DNA from: Hoeflea sp. 108
GTDB lineage: Bacteria; Pseudomonadota; Alphaproteobacteria; Rhizobiales; Rhizobiaceae
Reading direction: 5' to 3'
Length of the DNA: 64,000 nt
NCBI RefSeq assembly: GCF_000372965.1
Contig: NZ_KB890024.1
Location: 372,001-436,000, forward strand
Position numbers and translations under genes: made by a program
In this document: positions 7,753-15,394 of the stretch, one piece after another
Position numbering within the stretch: the stretch's first letter is position 1
Layout: every line of letters starts with the position of its first letter
Notes under the pieces: model-generated
Databases searched by the model: none
The model's input: the letters and a program-made list of their open reading frames with translations, nothing else
What the model was told of the DNA's origin: nothing

Positions 7753-8979
7753 ATGTGGAAGTTCCTGCGGGCCGAGAATGGAAATTTCGGCGTCATGACG
7801 GCGATCGCCATGGTGCCGATCATGGCGGCGGTCGCCGGAGCGGTCGACTTCGTCAGCATCAACAATAAGGCTGACAAGCTTCAGAACTCACTCGACACCG
7901 CCGGATTGGCCATTGGCACGAAGTACTATTCGGGTATGACCAAGACCGAGCTGACAGAGCTTGGTCGAAGCTTCTTCGAGGCCAACCTGGTCCGCATCCG
8001 TGAGAACGCGGACGACCTGATTTACAACGAGCAGGTCAGTGATTTCGAAGCGTCGGCGTCTTCGTCCGGCGACAAGAACTTCATCGAGGTCAAGTCCAGC
8101 ATTCACCAGCTGGGAATGTTCGGTGGCTCGATAGACTGGACCGCACATCGCCGGTCAGTCGTGCAGGTGGCGCCTGGTCAGCCGGCCTGCGTGCTTGCGC
8201 TTGATCCTCACGCCTCGGCCTCGGTCAAGCTGCAAGGGTCCACCCGGGTCACGCTCGATGGCTGCATCATCGCCTCGAATTCCGATGCCGCCGATTCCGT
8301 CTCGCGCGGAGGATCGGCACTTGTGCAGGCGGAATGTGTGGTAACGGTCGGCACAACGATGGGTCTTGGCACGTCCAGTACCAAGCTGGCCTGCGGGCTC
8401 CCGCATGAGCGCCAGCTGGCGTCGCTCGACCCGTTGGCGAATGTCGTGCCGCCGCCCTATACCGCCTGCCAGAACGTTCCTGGCGGCAAGACCAAGACGC
8501 TGTCGCCCGGCACCTTCTGCAACAAGACGATCTCGGGCGATGTCACGCTCGAGCCGGGCAACTACATCCTGCGGGGTGGACAGATCAAGCTTGGTGGCAA
8601 TGGCAGGCTGACCGGAGCTGGTGTCACCATCTTCCTGATGGAGGATGCGCAATTTGTCTCCAATGCCAACGAGGTGATCAATCTGTCGCCGCCGTCCACC
8701 GGCCCCTATGCAGGCATCACCATCTACCAGGTTAAGACCAACACCAACGATGTTCAGATCAATGGCGGTTCGGGATCGAACGTCGCCGGTTTCATCTACG
8801 CGCCGGCCGCCCACGTTTTTTACGCCGGCAATTCCGACATGACGGGAGATGGTCTGTGCATTCGCATCGTCGGCAACACCATCGAGATGACCGGCAACTC
8901 ATCGGTGAAGTCCAACTGCGATGCCGAGCTTGGCGGAAAGAAGATGTATGCCGGCCGCATCATCTCTTTGGTTAGGTGA
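7753..8979 (+). CDS. TadG-like pilus-assembly/von Willebrand-type membrane protein
   Basis: 408 residues. The N-terminus ENGNFGVMTAIAMVPIMAAVAGAVDF is the TadE/TadG-like motif: a short cytoplasmic tail and one membrane helix, after which the protein is outside the membrane. The next block (NNKADKLQNSLDTAGLAIG) is typical of alphaproteobacterial TadG-related proteins. The C-terminal part is Gly/Asn-rich and beta-like (VTLEPGNYILRGGQIKLGG, NGGSGSNVAGFIYAPAAHVF), as in right-handed beta-helix or polymer-associated domains. No MIDAS motif is evident, so the vWA domain of true TadG seems absent. No other tad/flp genes are in the window, so it is an orphan. The start ATG 7753 follows a G-rich ribosome site. 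Confidence 0.75.
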   Translation: MWKFLRAENGNFGVMTAIAMVPIMAAVAGAVDFVSINNKADKLQNSLDTAGLAIGTKYYSGMTKTELTELGRSFFEANLVRIRENADDLIYNEQVSDFEASASSSGDKNFIEVKSSIHQLGMFGGSIDWTAHRRSVVQVAPGQPACVLALDPHASASVKLQGSTRVTLDGCIIASNSDAADSVSRGGSALVQAECVVTVGTTMGLGTSSTKLACGLPHERQLASLDPLANVVPPPYTACQNVPGGKTKTLSPGTFCNKTISGDVTLEPGNYILRGGQIKLGGNGRLTGAGVTIFLMEDAQFVSNANEVINLSPPSTGPYAGITIYQVKTNTNDVQINGGSGSNVAGFIYAPAAHVFYAGNSDMTGDGLCIRIVGNTIEMTGNSSVKSNCDAELGGKKMYAGRIISLVR

Positions 8980-9103
8980 GCCCGGCAATGTCGGCGCACC
9001 TTGTGTCTCCGCCTGCAACAGTTGGTTGCTGGCGCTCATATCCCAAGCCTCTAATCTGAGGCGGGGCTTGATTCGCACACCGTTTGGAGAGGGAGAAACC
9101 CCG

Positions 9104-10222
9104 GTGTTCATAAGCAGGAAGATCTTCTTCAGCGCAGTCTCGGCAATCGCCATCAGCGTCTTGCCAATCACGCTCGATTCGTCGTCCATCGTCAGTTTCG
9201 CCAAGGCGCATGCCAAGGGTGGAGACAAGGGCGGTGGCAACGACAAGGGTGGTGGGAGCGACAAGGGCGCCGATCGGGGCGGCGGCAACGCTGGCCGTGG
9301 CAAAAGCGATGACAATGGCAAAGGCAAGGGCGGAGGGGCGGAAAAGTCCGGGGGCAAGTCGGCATCGGCCGGCAACCTGCTGGACACGCTGCTCAGCGGC
9401 GGCAAGCCCGAGAACCGGAAAGCCAAGCCGGCGGTTGAAAAGGGCGCCAAGTCGAGCAAGAAGGCCAAGTCCGTCGACGTCGCGGCGCTTGATACGCCTG
9501 GCGGCAAGCCGGTCAAGGAAAAGAACCTGAATGCCCGGCTGGCCGGCCTGAATTCGCTCAATCGCAACTACCACGCCTATCTCAGCTCGCAGTCGCCGCG
9601 CATGGCCCTCATCAGGGACTATGTGCTCGCGTCGGCCAACGCCGACCTGGCGGGCGACGCGCTGAAGGCTGCCGCCGACAAGGCGGCGCTGTCGCAGGCT
9701 GCCCTTGATGCCGCCCTGGCGGCCATCGAGCCGTTCGACGGCAGCGCGCCGGTCGCCGATCCGACTGCCGACGCGCTCCAGGCGCGCCTGGATGAGCTGA
9801 ACGGCATGGAGCCACCCGTCGATCCAGCTCAACTTGACGCCTTCAACGCCGAGAAGCAGGCGTTGTCTGATGCGCTTGCCGCTGCAGACAAGCTGGCGAC
9901 GGACGAACAGGCGGTTGTCGACGCCCAGGCTGCTGCGGATGCTGCGGCAGTAGGCACCACAGACGCGGATCTCAAGGAGGCCCTGATGGCGGCCGCCAAC
10001 AAGAACCGCGTTGCCGAATATGGCGACGAATACATCAACGACCAGGTGATGGACTGGGCCAAGGATGTGCTCGGCGTCGGCGACGCCTACGGCAAGATCG
10101 ATCAGGTCAAGGAAGCGCTGGCAACCAAGACCGCGTCGGTCGAGCCCGAGCCTGAGCCGGTGGTCGAGCCCGTTGTCGAAGCCGCCCCGGCAGTGCTTCC
10201 TGTCCTGTTGCCGGCGAACTGA
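9104..10222 (+). CDS. Exported Gly/Lys-rich protein with Ala-rich helical domain, function unknown
   Basis: The frame is open from further upstream, but GTG 9104 has a strong purine-rich site (GGAGAGGGAG) and begins MFISRKIFFSAVSAIAISVLP, a signal peptide ending near AKAHA. The mature protein (372 residues in total) has a low-complexity tract of Lys, Gly, Asp and Asn (about residues 38-85), a Lys-rich segment, a conserved-looking block NARLAGLNSLNRNYHAYLSS, then an Ala-rich region likely to be helical or coiled (about 185-330), and a Glu/Pro/Val tail. No enzyme motif was found and it has no RTX nonapeptides. The polybasic-glycine tract could bind polysaccharide or DNA. A strong terminator follows, so it ends a transcription unit. 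Confidence 0.72.
   Translation: MFISRKIFFSAVSAIAISVLPITLDSSSIVSFAKAHAKGGDKGGGNDKGGGSDKGADRGGGNAGRGKSDDNGKGKGGGAEKSGGKSASAGNLLDTLLSGGKPENRKAKPAVEKGAKSSKKAKSVDVAALDTPGGKPVKEKNLNARLAGLNSLNRNYHAYLSSQSPRMALIRDYVLASANADLAGDALKAAADKAALSQAALDAALAAIEPFDGSAPVADPTADALQARLDELNGMEPPVDPAQLDAFNAEKQALSDALAAADKLATDEQAVVDAQAAADAAAVGTTDADLKEALMAAANKNRVAEYGDEYINDQVMDWAKDVLGVGDAYGKIDQVKEALATKTASVEPEPEPVVEPVVEAAPAVLPVLLPAN
9215..9358 (+). repeat. Low-complexity GGN/AAG coding repeat
   Basis: Imperfect tandem repeats of a Lys-Gly-Gly-Gly-(Asn/Ser)-Asp unit encode the mature N-terminus of the exported protein. The unit varies at codon level, so the tract is old rather than a fresh slippage product, but it is a plausible site for length variation among strains. 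Confidence 0.6.
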
Positions 10223-10252
10223 CGCTTCGGGTCAGCCACTGAAGAATTCTCG

Positions 10253-10286
10253 ACCGCCGCCGGGTCTCCCGGCGGCGGTTTCATTT
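10253..10286 (+). terminator. Rho-independent terminator after the Gly/Lys-rich protein gene
   Basis: The 11-bp perfect GC stem CCGCCGCCGGG / CCCGGCGGCGG has a TCT loop, extended by an outer A-T pair and followed by TTTCATTTTT. It separates the surface-protein unit from the sugar/amino-acid locus that follows. Confidence 0.9.
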
Positions 10287-10384
10287 TTGCGGAGGGCATG
10301 GTCCGGCGCCATTGTGCGCCGGCATGGGAAAAACAACCGGAACTCGCTCGTTCCCCGTTGACTCCGCCCTATCTGTTTTGCAGA

Positions 10385-10400
10385 GTGAAACCGGTTTCAC
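10385..10400. promoter_or_regulatory. Perfect 16-bp palindrome, LacI-family operator
   Basis: GTGAAACCGGTTTCAC is a perfect palindrome with the central CG and AAACC/GGTTT half sites typical of LacI/GalR-family operators. It ends 18 bases upstream of the first permease start, where bound repressor would block transcription. The only LacI-family gene in the window (14312-15310) is part of the same locus and is the obvious candidate to bind it. No second copy was noticed in the LacI-ROK gap. Confidence 0.82.
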
Positions 10401-10418
10401 TTTCCGGGAACATGCCGC

Positions 10419-11090
10419 TTGAAGTTCGACCTGTCGATCCTTGCCAAGCATATCCCTTTCCTGCTGGAAGGGGCGTGGCTGACCTTTCAGGTCTGCCTGC
10501 TTGCCGTCGTCGGCAGTCTGGTGCTCGGGCTGCTGGTCGCAGCGGCGCGCACGTCCGCCTCGCCGCTGCTCAACCGGCTGTCGGCTATCTATGTCGATAT
10601 TTTCCGCAACATTCCTTTCATCGTGCAGCTGTTCTTCTTCTATTTCGGGCTGCCCGAGATCGGTATCTACATCGATGCCTTCACGACCGGCGTCATCGCC
10701 ATGTCGATCGCAGGCGGTGCCTTCACCTCTGACGTCATTCGCTCGGGCATCCTGGCAATCGACCCGGGCATCATCGAGGCTGCGCAGGTCAGCGGGCTGA
10801 AGAAAAGCACGATCTTTCGCAAGATCGTCATGCCCATTGCCCTGCGCGCCTCGGTTCGACCGCTGGGCTCGGTGTTCATCAACCTGATCCTGACCTCGTC
10901 GATCCTGTCGACCATCACGCTCAATGAACTGACCGGCTCGGCCAAGATCGTCGCGTCCAATACTTTCAGGCCCTTCGAGGTCTATTTCGTCCTGCTCGTC
11001 GCCTATGCGGCGCTGACCTGGTTCGTATCGATCCTGATCGGCCTGCTGCACCGCTACCTCAATCGCAACCAGGCGGAAGGGGCGGTCTGA
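10419..11090 (+). CDS. Polar amino acid ABC transporter permease (HisM/GlnP type), first of pair
   Basis: A 223-residue inner-membrane permease with about five helices and the EAA loop (ISGLKKSTIFRKIVMPIALR in place of the classical EAA...G). The motif IFRNIPFIVQLFFFYFGLP is typical of the polar amino acid family. The start is TTG 10419: the in-frame stop at 10386-10388 leaves no ATG or GTG between, and the protein begins MKFDLSILAKHIPFLLEGAWLTFQ, a normal start for this family. It is the first gene of a five-gene plus-strand operon, overlaps the next gene by one base, and lies just behind the LacI-type palindrome. Confidence 0.93.
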   Translation: MKFDLSILAKHIPFLLEGAWLTFQVCLLAVVGSLVLGLLVAAARTSASPLLNRLSAIYVDIFRNIPFIVQLFFFYFGLPEIGIYIDAFTTGVIAMSIAGGAFTSDVIRSGILAIDPGIIEAAQVSGLKKSTIFRKIVMPIALRASVRPLGSVFINLILTSSILSTITLNELTGSAKIVASNTFRPFEVYFVLLVAYAALTWFVSILIGLLHRYLNRNQAEGAV

Positions 11091-11761
11091 TGCGCTACGG
11101 AGACTTCACGCCTTACGATCTGGTGCTGCTGCTCCAGGGGCTGGGTGTTTCGCTGGCGCTGTTCGTGTCGACCACGCTGATCGGTCTGGTCATCGGCGCG
11201 CTGTGGGCGGTGATCCGGTTCTATCGTGTGCCGGTGCTGGCACAGGTTGTGGCCTTCGTCGCCGAGCTGCTCAAGAACTCGCCTGTTCTGGTGCAGCTGT
11301 TCTTGGTTTTCTTCGGCCTGCCAGCGTTCCTCAAGATCAACGTCACGCCGACGGAAGCCGCCGTCATCACGCTGTCGGGTAACAGTGCCGCCTTCATCTA
11401 CGTCATCGCTGTTTCGGCCATCGAATCGGTCGGCCGCGACCAGATCGAGGCCGCGCGCGTGTTTGGTCTCAGCCGTTGGCAGATCCTGCGCCGGGTGATC
11501 GCGCCGCAGGCGGCGGCCTTCGCCATCGGCCCGTTGACGGGCCTGCTGGTCAACCAGTTGCAGGTCACCTCGCTGATCTCGGTCATCGGCGTCATGGACC
11601 TGACCAAGGTCGGCAACATTCTCAACTTGCGCACGCTGAAGCCCTTCGCCGTCTGGGCCGCCGTCGGTGCGCTCTATTATCTCACCGCCAAGCTGGTGGC
11701 TTATGCCGGCGCCCGCTTCGAGAAGCGGCTTCGCGCCCATACCGCCTGGAAGGGTCTGTAA
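11090..11761 (+). CDS. Polar amino acid ABC transporter permease, second of pair
   Basis: A 223-residue permease of the same family, with the marker LKNSPVLVQLFLVFFGLPAFL and the cytoplasmic EAA-type loop around EAARVFGLSRWQILRRVIAPQA. It forms the heterodimeric channel with the preceding permease. Its ATG overlaps the stop of that gene (TGATG), so the two are translationally coupled, and the ATPase gene begins immediately after its stop. Confidence 0.94.
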   Translation: MRYGDFTPYDLVLLLQGLGVSLALFVSTTLIGLVIGALWAVIRFYRVPVLAQVVAFVAELLKNSPVLVQLFLVFFGLPAFLKINVTPTEAAVITLSGNSAAFIYVIAVSAIESVGRDQIEAARVFGLSRWQILRRVIAPQAAAFAIGPLTGLLVNQLQVTSLISVIGVMDLTKVGNILNLRTLKPFAVWAAVGALYYLTAKLVAYAGARFEKRLRAHTAWKGL

Positions 11762-12493
11762 ATGATCAGCATCACCGGCCTGCGCAAATCCTTCGGCGCC
11801 GCCACTGTCCTCAACGGCATCGACCTCGAGATCCGCCAGGGCGAGGTGGTCTCGGTGCTCGGCTCGTCCGGCTCGGGCAAATCGACGCTCATCCGCTGCA
11901 TCAACGGTCTCGAAAAGATCGATGCCGGCAAGATCACGGTTGACGGTTTCGACGTCTCCAAGCCGCGCGAACTGTCTGAAGCGCGCAAGCGCTCGGGCAC
12001 CGTGTTCCAGCTGTTCAACCTCTATCCGCACATGACGGCGGTGCAGAATGTAGCGCTTGCCCCGGTCGAGGTGCTCAAGGTGCCGCGCAAGCAGGCCGAG
12101 GCCGAAGCGCGTGAATTGCTGCGTTCGGTCGGGCTGTCCGAACGTGCCGACGCCTATCCGGCGCAGCTGTCGGGCGGCCAGCGCCAGCGTGTCGGCATCT
12201 GCCGGGCGCTCGCGATGAAGCCGAGCTATCTCCTGCTCGACGAAGTCACCAGCGCGCTCGATCCCGAGATGACGGCGGAGGTGCTGTCGATCCTGGCCAA
12301 TCTCGCCAAGGGCGGCACGACCATGGTGTTCGTCACTCACGAGATCGAGTTCGCCCGTTCCATCTCCACGCGCATCGCCTTCCTCGACAAGGGTCAGATG
12401 ATCGCCGACCTGCCGACTGCCGACTTCTTTTCCGACAAGGGCATGGCGCTGCCGCGCGTAGCCCAGTTCCTCTCCAAGATGCGCAAAGACTGA
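11762..12493 (+). CDS. Amino acid ABC transporter ATP-binding protein (GlnQ/HisP type)
   Basis: The 243-residue ATPase that drives the two permeases. It has Walker A GSSGSGKST (34-42), a Q-loop in VFQLFNLYPHMT, signature LSGGQ (136-140), Walker B LLLDEV (156-161) and the switch His in VFVTHEIEFARS. The family normally imports polar amino acids, opines or related compounds. It lies directly between the permeases and the glycosylasparaginase gene. Confidence 0.95.
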   Translation: MISITGLRKSFGAATVLNGIDLEIRQGEVVSVLGSSGSGKSTLIRCINGLEKIDAGKITVDGFDVSKPRELSEARKRSGTVFQLFNLYPHMTAVQNVALAPVEVLKVPRKQAEAEARELLRSVGLSERADAYPAQLSGGQRQRVGICRALAMKPSYLLLDEVTSALDPEMTAEVLSILANLAKGGTTMVFVTHEIEFARSISTRIAFLDKGQMIADLPTADFFSDKGMALPRVAQFLSKMRKD

Positions 12494-12503
12494 AAAGACC
12501 GAA

Positions 12504-13427
12504 ATGATCCTGCTTGCCAATTCCGAGGCCTGGCCCGGCTTCTCCAAGAGCGTCGACCTTCTGAAGGCTGGTCGCCACGGCCTCGATGCCATGGTGGCCG
12601 GCATCGGCGAAGTCGAGCGTGAAGTGAAGGTCCGTTCCGTCGGCTTCGGCGGCTGGCCGAACATGCTCGGCCGCATGGAATTCGACGCCGGTGTCATGGA
12701 CGGCACAAGCCGCGAGGTCGGTGCCGTTGGCGCCGTGCCTGATACGCTGCCGGTGTCGGCGCTCGCCCATGAAGTGATGAAGCGCCTGCCGCATGTCATG
12801 CTGACAGGCGACGGTGCCCGTCGCTTTGCCACCGAGATCGGCTTTGGCATCGACGAGACGCTCTACGAAGACAGCAAGCGCGTCTGGTGGGAGCGTCTGC
12901 AGAAGGAGCTTTCGTCGGAAGAGCTGGCAAAATTCCCCGACATTCCGCTGGCGCCGCTGAGCCGCACCATCACCGATCCGGAGCGTGTCCGCGACACCAC
13001 CGTGTTCCTGTCCAAGGACAGTGCCGCCGGCCTCAACGTCGTCACCTCGACCTCGGGCTGGGCGTGGAAATATCCTGGCCGCCTCGGCGACTCGCCTATT
13101 CCCGGTGCCGGCTTCTATGCCGACAGCCGCTTTGGTGCTGCCGCCTGCACCCACACCGGCGAGATGACCATGCGCTGCGGCACCGCGCGCACCATCGTGC
13201 TGGCCATGCGGCTTGGCCATTCGCTCGAACAAGCGATTGCTTTGGCTGTCGAGGAGTTGCTTGAGCTGAAAAGTGGCTTTCTCGCCGGTGTCGTCATCCA
13301 CGCGCTCGACGCTCACGGCAAACACAAGGTCGTCAGTCTGAATTGCGAAGAACAGATCCGCTACTGGTACTGGGACGAAACCCTGCCGGAACCGGAACAC
13401 CGCTTCGCCGAACCGTTTACATCCTAA
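12504..13427 (+). CDS. N4-(beta-N-acetylglucosaminyl)-L-asparaginase-like Ntn hydrolase (glycosylasparaginase)
   Basis: A 307-residue member of the asparaginase-2/Ntn family, closer to glycosylasparaginase than to isoaspartyl peptidase. The N-terminus carries the AWPGF and SVGFGGWPN...MDGT blocks of that enzyme. The segment GRLGDSPIPGAGFYAD holds Arg193 and Asp196, which match the substrate-binding pair known from human aspartylglucosaminidase. The expected autocleavage site is D164/T165, with T165 as nucleophile; the motif reads DTTV here instead of the usual DTIG. There is no signal peptide, so it acts in the cytoplasm on an imported substrate, splitting the sugar-asparagine bond to give aspartate and a sugar amine. 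It lies inside an amino acid ABC operon, between the ATPase and the binding protein. Confidence 0.88.
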   Translation: MILLANSEAWPGFSKSVDLLKAGRHGLDAMVAGIGEVEREVKVRSVGFGGWPNMLGRMEFDAGVMDGTSREVGAVGAVPDTLPVSALAHEVMKRLPHVMLTGDGARRFATEIGFGIDETLYEDSKRVWWERLQKELSSEELAKFPDIPLAPLSRTITDPERVRDTTVFLSKDSAAGLNVVTSTSGWAWKYPGRLGDSPIPGAGFYADSRFGAAACTHTGEMTMRCGTARTIVLAMRLGHSLEQAIALAVEELLELKSGFLAGVVIHALDAHGKHKVVSLNCEEQIRYWYWDETLPEPEHRFAEPFTS

Positions 13428-13445
13428 AACTCAAGGGAGAGGAAA

Positions 13446-14243
13446 ATGAAGAACCTGATTGCAAAACTGGCGGGCGCAGCGCTTGCCATCGGCCTGGCGG
13501 CCACGGGCGCAGCCCAGGCCGGCAAGATCGATGAGATCCGCGAGCGCGGCACCGTCCGCATCGGCGTGTCGCTCGGCGGCGAGCCGATCGGCTTCCGCGA
13601 CGCCCAGAACAACCCCGTCGGCTATGACGTCGACGTGGCCACCATGCTCGCCGAAAAGCTCGGCGTGCCGGTCGAGTTCGTCGACGTGTCGGGCGACGCC
13701 CGCATCTCGATGCTGGTGTCGGGCCAGATCGACATCGCGGTCGCCAACACCTCCGCGACGCTCGAGCGCGCCAAGTCGGTGGATTTCTCGATCCCCTACA
13801 ACCGCGCCGGCTTGCGCATCATCGTCCAGAAGGACGCCGGCATCACTTCGCTTGAGGGCCTCGCCGGCAAGAAGATCGTCGTCGGCCGCGGCTCGACCGG
13901 CGAAACCTTCATCAAGAAGGCGGCGCCCCAGGCCGAGCTCGTCTACACCGACAACTTCTCGCCCGAGGGCGTGCTGCTGCTCCAGCAGAAGCGCGTCGAC
14001 GCGGCCATCGAGGACTCCTCGCTGCTCGACTATCTCGCCACCAAGAACGAAAACCTGGTGACGCTGCCGGGCCTGCACTCCAACGACCCGATCGGCATCG
14101 CGGTCGCCAAGGGCGACGATGGTTTCGTGCGCTGGATCGACATGTTCGTGTCGGACTACATCCAGAGCGGCGCCTATGAGACCAACTACAAGAAGTGGTG
14201 GGGCGAGACCGCCAACCCGCCGGCACTGACCCCGCTCTGGTAA
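13446..14243 (+). CDS. Family 3 solute-binding protein of the amino acid/glycosyl-amino acid ABC importer
   Basis: A 265-residue periplasmic binding protein. A signal peptide (MKNLIAKLAGAALAIGLAAT, ending AQA) precedes KIDEIRERGTVRIGVSLGGEPIGF, the usual first strand of family 3 binding proteins. Later landmarks are GQIDIAVANTSATLERAKSVDFS and the hinge segment LEGLAGKKIVVGRGSTGETF. A GGGAGAGG site precedes the ATG. It captures the substrate for the permease pair encoded upstream and ends the operon before a terminator. What it binds cannot be read from sequence; the glycosylasparaginase next to it suggests a modified asparagine. Confidence 0.94.
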   Translation: MKNLIAKLAGAALAIGLAATGAAQAGKIDEIRERGTVRIGVSLGGEPIGFRDAQNNPVGYDVDVATMLAEKLGVPVEFVDVSGDARISMLVSGQIDIAVANTSATLERAKSVDFSIPYNRAGLRIIVQKDAGITSLEGLAGKKIVVGRGSTGETFIKKAAPQAELVYTDNFSPEGVLLLQQKRVDAAIEDSSLLDYLATKNENLVTLPGLHSNDPIGIAVAKGDDGFVRWIDMFVSDYIQSGAYETNYKKWWGETANPPALTPLW

Positions 14244-14257
14244 TACGGAGTTGAGAC

Positions 14258-14292
14258 AACGGGCAGGCGGGACATTCCGGCCTGCCCGTTTT
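14258..14292 (+). terminator. Rho-independent terminator after the binding protein gene
   Basis: AACGGGCAGGC and GCCTGCCCGTT form a perfect 11-bp stem around an 11-base loop, ending in TTTT. It lies between the convergent binding-protein and LacI genes and may act weakly in both directions. Confidence 0.85.
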
Positions 14293-14311
14293 GCATTCGG
14301 CTCGTCTGGTT

Positions 14312-15310
14312 TCAGGACGTCGAGCGCGGCACGAAGAAGGTCGGCACCGTCACGTCGGCCTTGCCGTTAGCGAACTCGCCGGGTCGGGTCAGGAAACGCA
14401 GGATCTCGGCGACATAGGCATTCTTGTCGTAGCCGATGGACGAGATCGGATAGGCCTCGAAGTCGGTCAGCGACAGGTTGTCGAAGCCGTAGAGCCTGAA
14501 GCGCCCGGGCCGGTTGTGCGAGAGTGCTGCGCGGTGAACGTCCATCACGCCCATGGCCATGGCATCCGAGGTGCAGAACACCGCATCGACATCTGGCCAA
14601 TCGCCCGACTGGGCCATCTGGCGGCCGCTCGCATAAGAATAGTCGCCGCGCAGTTCGGCAACGAGGCGGATGCCGTGCCGATGCATCTCGGCCTTGTAGG
14701 CGGCGATGCGGCTCTGCTCGACCGGCGAGGATACGCGGCCGGTGACGAGCGCCGCCGTGCCGACACCCTTGCCGGCGGCGTCGGCCACAGCTTCCGCGAT
14801 GCCGATGGCTTCGTCGGGCACGACCGAGGGCGAGGAGCCGTCATGCATGCCGTTAAGCATCAGGACGTCGTCGCTGCGGAACATCTTGCGCACGCTTTTG
14901 GCGTCGGCGAAGTCGGAGAACACCAGTGCTGCATCGACATGGTAGGCGACGCCGTTGCGCAGGAACTCCTCGATGCGCTCGACAGAGCCGACGCGCAGGA
15001 AGATGACCTGCTTGCCGATCGACTGGATTTCGCCGATCAGCAGGTCGAACAGATCCAGGTCGGAGAAGTCGTGGATGTGGTTGACGATGACGGCGATCAG
15101 ATTGACGGTCTTGGTGGTCAGGCTGCGCGCCAAGAGATTGGGCTTGAAGCCGAGCTTCTCTGCTGCTTCAAGCACACGCGCGCGCTTGTCGGCCGAGACC
15201 GGGCGGCTTTCGCTCGACAGCGCCCGCGAGGCGATGGCGCGCGATACGCCGGCAAGCTCGGCGACATCGGCGATGGTCGGCGATGTCCGTCGTTTGCGCG
15301 AACTGTCCAT
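14312..15310 (-). CDS. LacI-family transcriptional regulator
   Basis: A repressor of about 332 residues. The start is ATG 15310 (MDSSRKRRTSPT) with AAGG nearby; the frame extends upstream but without domain content. The helix-turn-helix and hinge TIADVAELAGVSRAIASRALS...RARVLEAAEKLGFKPNLLARSL is classical. The C-terminal periplasmic-binding-protein fold includes VDAVFCTSDAMAMGVMDVHR and YGFDNLSLTDF. It converges on the ABC operon and is divergent from the ROK kinase gene 84 bases away, so it can govern both units. The perfect palindrome at 10385-10400 fits its class. The inducer may be a sugar or glycosyl-amino acid. Confidence 0.94.
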   Translation of the reverse strand: MDSSRKRRTSPTIADVAELAGVSRAIASRALSSESRPVSADKRARVLEAAEKLGFKPNLLARSLTTKTVNLIAVIVNHIHDFSDLDLFDLLIGEIQSIGKQVIFLRVGSVERIEEFLRNGVAYHVDAALVFSDFADAKSVRKMFRSDDVLMLNGMHDGSSPSVVPDEAIGIAEAVADAAGKGVGTAALVTGRVSSPVEQSRIAAYKAEMHRHGIRLVAELRGDYSYASGRQMAQSGDWPDVDAVFCTSDAMAMGVMDVHRAALSHNRPGRFRLYGFDNLSLTDFEAYPISSIGYDKNAYVAEILRFLTRPGEFANGKADVTVPTFFVPRSTS

Positions 15311-15394
15311 TGCTGCCTTTGCTAAGTGTCGGTCTTTGGATCCGGCGTCCTGGCCGGGGCGCCCGGCCGCAGAATTCATTCGGGAACTGATTTG

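Noticed and set aside
8500..10222. RTX nonapeptide repeats in the TadG-like or Gly-rich protein, making them substrates of the type I exporter
   Set aside because: The Gly/Asn stretches do not follow GGxGxDxLx spacing, and both proteins have N-terminal membrane or signal segments instead of a C-terminal secretion signal.
11054..12850. Minus-strand frame of about 600 codons across the amino acid importer
   Set aside because: It overlaps well-supported importer genes on the other strand; no domain or start signal.
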